DNA of 6,095 nt from Chloroflexota bacterium (GTDB lineage: Bacteria; Chloroflexota; Ktedonobacteria; Ktedonobacterales; Ktedonobacteraceae). Below are positions 4,714 through 6,095 of this stretch, in pieces (the first letter of the stretch is position 1; every line of letters starts with the position of its first letter). A program made the translations under genes and the position numbers. The stretch covers positions 1 to 6,095 of the forward strand of contig JAJZEJ010000570.1 of NCBI GenBank assembly GCA_021828635.1, written 5' to 3'. The notes under the pieces are model-generated. The model ran no database searches. It had not been told where the DNA came from and worked only from the letters and a program-made list of their open reading frames with translations.

Positions 4714-6095
4714 ATGACTCAGATCGACAATCGCACACAGGAGCAGCAGGAGGCCAGACCTGTGAAGACACCACGCCTGCGTTTTGCTCCCAGTCCAACC
4801 GGTTTTCAGCATATTGGCGGTTTTCGTACCGCGCTTTTTAGCTGGCTCTATGCCCGTCATAGCGGAGGTCAATTTATCCTGCGCATCGAAGATACAGATA
4901 CCACGCGCACAGTTGAAGGTGCGGTTGACGATCTCGTTCAGGGGCTGCAATGGCTGGGTATGGACTATGATGAGGGTCCAGTCATCGGCGGCTCCTATGG
5001 TCCCTACTATCAGACACAACGCAAGGCACTCTACCAATTTTATGCCAATCAGCTGATCGAGTCCGGCCACGCCTATCGCTGCTATTGCACGCCGGAGCGT
5101 TTAGAGGCGGTGCGCAAAGAGCAAGAAGCGAAGAAGTTACCGCCGCGCTATGATCGCCACTGCCGCTACTTGAGCGAGACAGAGAAGGCTGAACTCGCGG
5201 CCAGTGGGCATTCGTTTGTGGTGCGCTTCGCTATGCCAGACGACGGAGAAACGGTCGTGCATGACGAACTGCATGGCGATATGGTCTTCAAGAACAGCAA
5301 CCTGGACGATATGATTATTCTCAAGTCGAATGGGCTGGCTCCCTATCATCTGGCCGCGACAATCGACGACCACTTGATGGAGATTACGCATGTTTTGCGC
5401 GGTGAAGAGTGGATTTCCAGCGCCCCTCTGCATGTGCGCATCTATGCGGCATTGAGCTGGGAGCATCCCAAGCTCTATCATGTGCCAAATATCCTGGGCA
5501 AGGACAAAAGAAAACTGAGCAAGCGGCGCAATGCACCTTCCTGGTCAGACTTCAAGCGCGAAGGCTATCTGCCGGAGGCCGTCTTCAACTTTATGGCTCT
5601 GCTCGGCTGGTCCTATGATGACAAGACCGAGATTTTCACATGTGAGGAACTGGTTCAGGCATTCACACTTGAGCGCGTCGGCGTGGCATCGGGCATCTAC
5701 GATCCTGACAAACTCCTATGGATGAACGGCTACTACATTCGCCAGTTACCGTTGGATGAGTTAGTACGACGCACCCTACCCTACCTGGAACGAGCAGAGA
5801 GCGAGAGCGGCTTACCCGATAGTGTGCAGCGCCCGTTGGATATTGAATACACGGGGCGTGTGCTACATCTGGAACATGAGAGACTCAAGACGCTTGGCGA
5901 GGCTGCGCATGTCGTTTCATTCTTCTATGAGCGTGAGATCAGCTATGATACCGCTCTGCTCATTCAAAAAGGTATGGATGCAGCCCGCACACAAGCAGCA
6001 TTAGAGGCGGCCCGTGAACAACTCATGACGCTGGAATGGGAGCATACGCTGATGGAGCAGCCGATGCGCGATCTGGCACAAGCACAAGGTCTCAA
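4714..6095 (+). CDS. gltX: Glutamyl-tRNA synthetase, C-terminus cut by window edge
   Basis: The frame is open for 460 codons to the right edge. The enzyme charges tRNA-Glu with glutamate in the cytoplasm; in lineages lacking GlnRS the same family also makes Glu-tRNA-Gln. It is a class I synthetase: RFAPSPTG (23-30) leads into the HIGH-type HIGG (33-36), followed by GFRTALF. IEDTDTTR (58-65), YHLAATIDDHLMEITHVLRGEEW (211-233) and the KMSKS-type KLSKR (267-271) complete the Rossmann fold. GYLPEAVFNFMALLGWS marks the stem-contact region, and the helical anticodon-binding part begins near 330. A zinc-type pattern Cys123-x-Cys125-x24-Cys150-x-Tyr152 is present, with Tyr where E. coli has His. The ATG at 4714 adds about 20 hydrophilic residues before the usual N-terminus and has only a weak GGTGGAG. 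A GTG at 4762 has an excellent AGGAGG and gives the usual family start. I list the longer form but the shorter may be real. Transcribed alone, divergent from lysA. Confidence 0.95.
   Translation, partial: MTQIDNRTQEQQEARPVKTPRLRFAPSPTGFQHIGGFRTALFSWLYARHSGGQFILRIEDTDTTRTVEGAVDDLVQGLQWLGMDYDEGPVIGGSYGPYYQTQRKALYQFYANQLIESGHAYRCYCTPERLEAVRKEQEAKKLPPRYDRHCRYLSETEKAELAASGHSFVVRFAMPDDGETVVHDELHGDMVFKNSNLDDMIILKSNGLAPYHLAATIDDHLMEITHVLRGEEWISSAPLHVRIYAALSWEHPKLYHVPNILGKDKRKLSKRRNAPSWSDFKREGYLPEAVFNFMALLGWSYDDKTEIFTCEELVQAFTLERVGVASGIYDPDKLLWMNGYYIRQLPLDELVRRTLPYLERAESESGLPDSVQRPLDIEYTGRVLHLEHERLKTLGEAAHVVSFFYEREISYDTALLIQKGMDAARTQAALEAAREQLMTLEWEHTLMEQPMRDLAQAQGL
4748..4753 (+). promoter_or_regulatory. 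Strong Shine-Dalgarno favouring an internal GTG start of gltX
   Basis: AGGAGG ends eight bases before the in-frame GTG at 4762-4764, an optimal distance. The resulting protein would begin MKTPRLRFAPSPTG, the usual GluRS N-terminus. It lies in Gln-Glu codons of the longer reading, so it could be accidental. Confidence 0.5.

Noticed and set aside
4636..5070. Minus-strand open frame across the lysA/gltX gap and the gltX start
   Set aside because: It overlaps the GluRS active-site coding region antisense and covers both promoters.

Overview
The window is ordinary bacterial chromosome at roughly 50-55% G+C by eye. It carries housekeeping and stress-response genes and shows no phage, transposon, CRISPR or plasmid signature. 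The gene content suggests a member of the Chloroflexota, most plausibly a Ktedonobacteria-like soil bacterium: a Gram-positive-style LexA, a DUF151 bifunctional nuclease, a proline-rich YggT-like membrane protein, an unlinked lysA and a non-operonic gltX. This assignment is an inference from protein character and was not tested by a search.

Layout, left to right. (1) Positions 1-507, minus strand: the N-terminal 169 residues of an unrecognised small membrane protein with two predicted helices; it runs off the left edge. (2) Positions 508-788: non-coding, with a good sigma-70 promoter for that gene and an 8-bp-stem hairpin just beyond the end of lexA. (3) Positions 789-1442, minus strand: lexA, complete, with all self-cleavage residues. 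(4) Positions 1443-1823: a 381-bp divergent regulatory region. It has a lexA promoter on one strand, two promoter candidates for the nuclease gene on the other, and three imperfect GAAC-N4-GTTC palindromes that could be LexA operators. (5) Positions 1824-2363, plus strand: a complete DUF151/BFN-family protein. (6) Positions 2408-3160, minus strand: a YggT-like membrane protein with a long Pro/Gln/Ala-rich N-terminal region and a fourfold Ser-Gly-Ile repeat. It converges on the nuclease gene. (7) Positions 3249-4586, minus strand: lysA, diaminopimelate decarboxylase, 88 bp upstream of the YggT-like gene and possibly co-transcribed with it. (8) Positions 4587-4713: a short divergent promoter region with repeated GGTAC motifs. 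(9) Positions 4714-6095, plus strand: gltX, glutamyl-tRNA synthetase, cut by the right edge.

The genes do not form one pathway. The most coherent story is at lexA and the divergent nuclease gene. LexA very probably represses itself from a site at its own start point. Similar imperfect palindromes upstream of its -35 and at the nuclease gene's start point raise the possibility that the nuclease gene belongs to the SOS regulon. lysA (last step of lysine synthesis) and gltX (charging of tRNA-Glu) are unrelated essential functions that share a divergent promoter region.

I found no convincing undescribed multi-gene system. What deserves a second look is regulatory sequence, one uncertain start codon, a few residue substitutions and one unrecognised membrane protein.
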